Assembly: GCA_963712465.1 (NCBI GenBank)
Contig: CAVQHY010000008.1
Coordinates: forward strand, 1 to 64,000
DNA: 64,000 bases
Origin: CAVQHY01 sp963712465
GTDB taxonomy: Bacteria > Actinomycetota > Thermoleophilia > Gaiellales > Gaiellaceae
Direction of reading: 5' to 3'
In this document: one piece after another, positions 63,539 to 64,000 of the stretch
Layout: each line of letters begins with the position of its first letter
How positions within the stretch are numbered: position 1 is the stretch's first letter
Made by a program: the position numbers and the translations under genes
Notes under the pieces: model-generated
Told to the model about the DNA's origin: nothing
What the model saw: the letters and a program-made list of their open reading frames with translations, nothing else
Database searches by the model: none

Positions 63539-64000
63539 TACGCCATCACCTCGACCTTGCGCTCCTCGGGTGTCAACCGGCCCTCGAGATGGAGCACCTG
63601 CTCGAGCGCGCGGATCGAGACCTCGATCTGGTCGAGCGAGGGCTGCCGCGTCGTCAGGCGCTGCAGCCAGAGGCCGGGGGCGAGAAAGGTTCGCAGTGCC
63701 GCGTTGGACTGGTGCCGCCCTGCGAAGCGGATCACCTCGTAGGCGAGCCCGGCGATCACCGGCAGGAGCAGGATCCGGGACACGATCAACCAGTACCAGG
63801 CCGGCCGGCCGAAGAACGCGAAGACGAAGATCGCGATCACCATCACGTACAGAAGGAAGGCCGTCCCGCAGCGCACGTGGATCAGGCTGTAGCGCTGCAC
63901 GGTCTCCGGCTCGAGCTCGGCTCCGTCCTCGTAGGCGTTGATCGCCTTGTGCTCGGCCGCGTGGTACATGAACACGCGCCGAAGGTCGGGCAGGAGCGAG
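63538..64000 (-). CDS. DUF1385 (YqhQ-like) membrane protein, 5' end outside window
   Basis: At least 154 residues of the 3' part. RVFMYHAAEHKAINAYEDGA is the family signature with a His/Glu cluster near the membrane, GTAFLLYVMVIAIFVFAFFG and LIVSRILLLPVIAGLAYEVI are membrane helices, and APGLWLQRLTTRQPSLDQIE the C-terminal end. DUF1385 proteins often precede prfA in Gram-positive genomes; the function is unknown. The frame is open past 64000. Confidence 0.88.
   Translation of the reverse strand, partial: SLLPDLRRVFMYHAAEHKAINAYEDGAELEPETVQRYSLIHVRCGTAFLLYVMVIAIFVFAFFGRPAWYWLIVSRILLLPVIAGLAYEVIRFAGRHQSNAALRTFLAPGLWLQRLTTRQPSLDQIEVSIRALEQVLHLEGRLTPEERKVEVMA

Overview
This window reads as a stretch of chromosome from a GC-rich, single-membrane bacterium. 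The best guess is Actinomycetota of a deep lineage such as Thermoleophilia. That is inferred from the strong G/C third-position bias, many GTG starts, the pairing of smpB with a one-piece tmRNA, a single-membrane style LCP/UDP-sugar envelope locus and an actinobacterial-type F-ATPase cluster. It is not proven by a marker gene. Almost all genes lie on the minus strand.

Layout. 1-3048: a decayed tyrosine-integrase tail and an edge fragment, then an alpha/beta hydrolase and an enolase-superfamily protein on the plus strand. 3049-7230 (minus): lon, an HxlR regulator, an HTH-TPR regulator and, 19 bases behind it, a 33-residue export-type micropeptide. This looks like a peptide receptor and its pheromone, and is the best candidate here for an undescribed system. 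7318-13388: an ABC exporter, a secreted GH99-like hydrolase, an aromatic amino acid decarboxylase and kynureninase. 13430-17434: a PH-domain membrane protein, a bicupin, a 166-base MITE-like element, an OsmC protein and a holin-phosphodiesterase fusion. 17435-20459: a looser region with a frame-disrupted unknown gene and a phospholipase-C-like phosphoesterase.

20460-32675 (minus): a housekeeping block with comF, an unknown gene, secA, a cytochrome P450, prfB (with its programmed +1 frameshift), ftsE, ftsX, an S41 protease, an RNase II/R-type exonuclease, smpB and ssrA. 32721-40537 (minus): an envelope-sugar block (LCP transferase, UDP-glucose dehydrogenase, two nucleotidyltransferases, a mannose-isomerase-like cupin) with ahcY and mtnA (S-adenosylhomocysteine and methylthioadenosine recycling) inside it. 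40675-42354: an EttA-like ABC-F protein.

43129-57533: the F1Fo ATP synthase genes, split in two. atpZ-like, atpI-like and atpBEFHAG lie at 52275-57533 and atpDC at 43129-45000. Between them sit a kelch protein, a complete oligopeptide ABC importer and a zinc-finger anti-sigma-like protein. atpB appears to start at CTG behind a perfect Shine-Dalgarno. 57670-64000: a WecA/TagO-like transferase, upp, glyA, a tsaC-like gene with an unusual N-terminus, prmC, prfA and the 3' part of a DUF1385 gene that leaves the window.

There is no CRISPR array and no tRNA or rRNA gene. Repeats are a dispersed palindromic intergenic element (three copies, all between convergent genes), the MITE-like element, a 17-base perfect inverted repeat and a 15-base tandem repeat.
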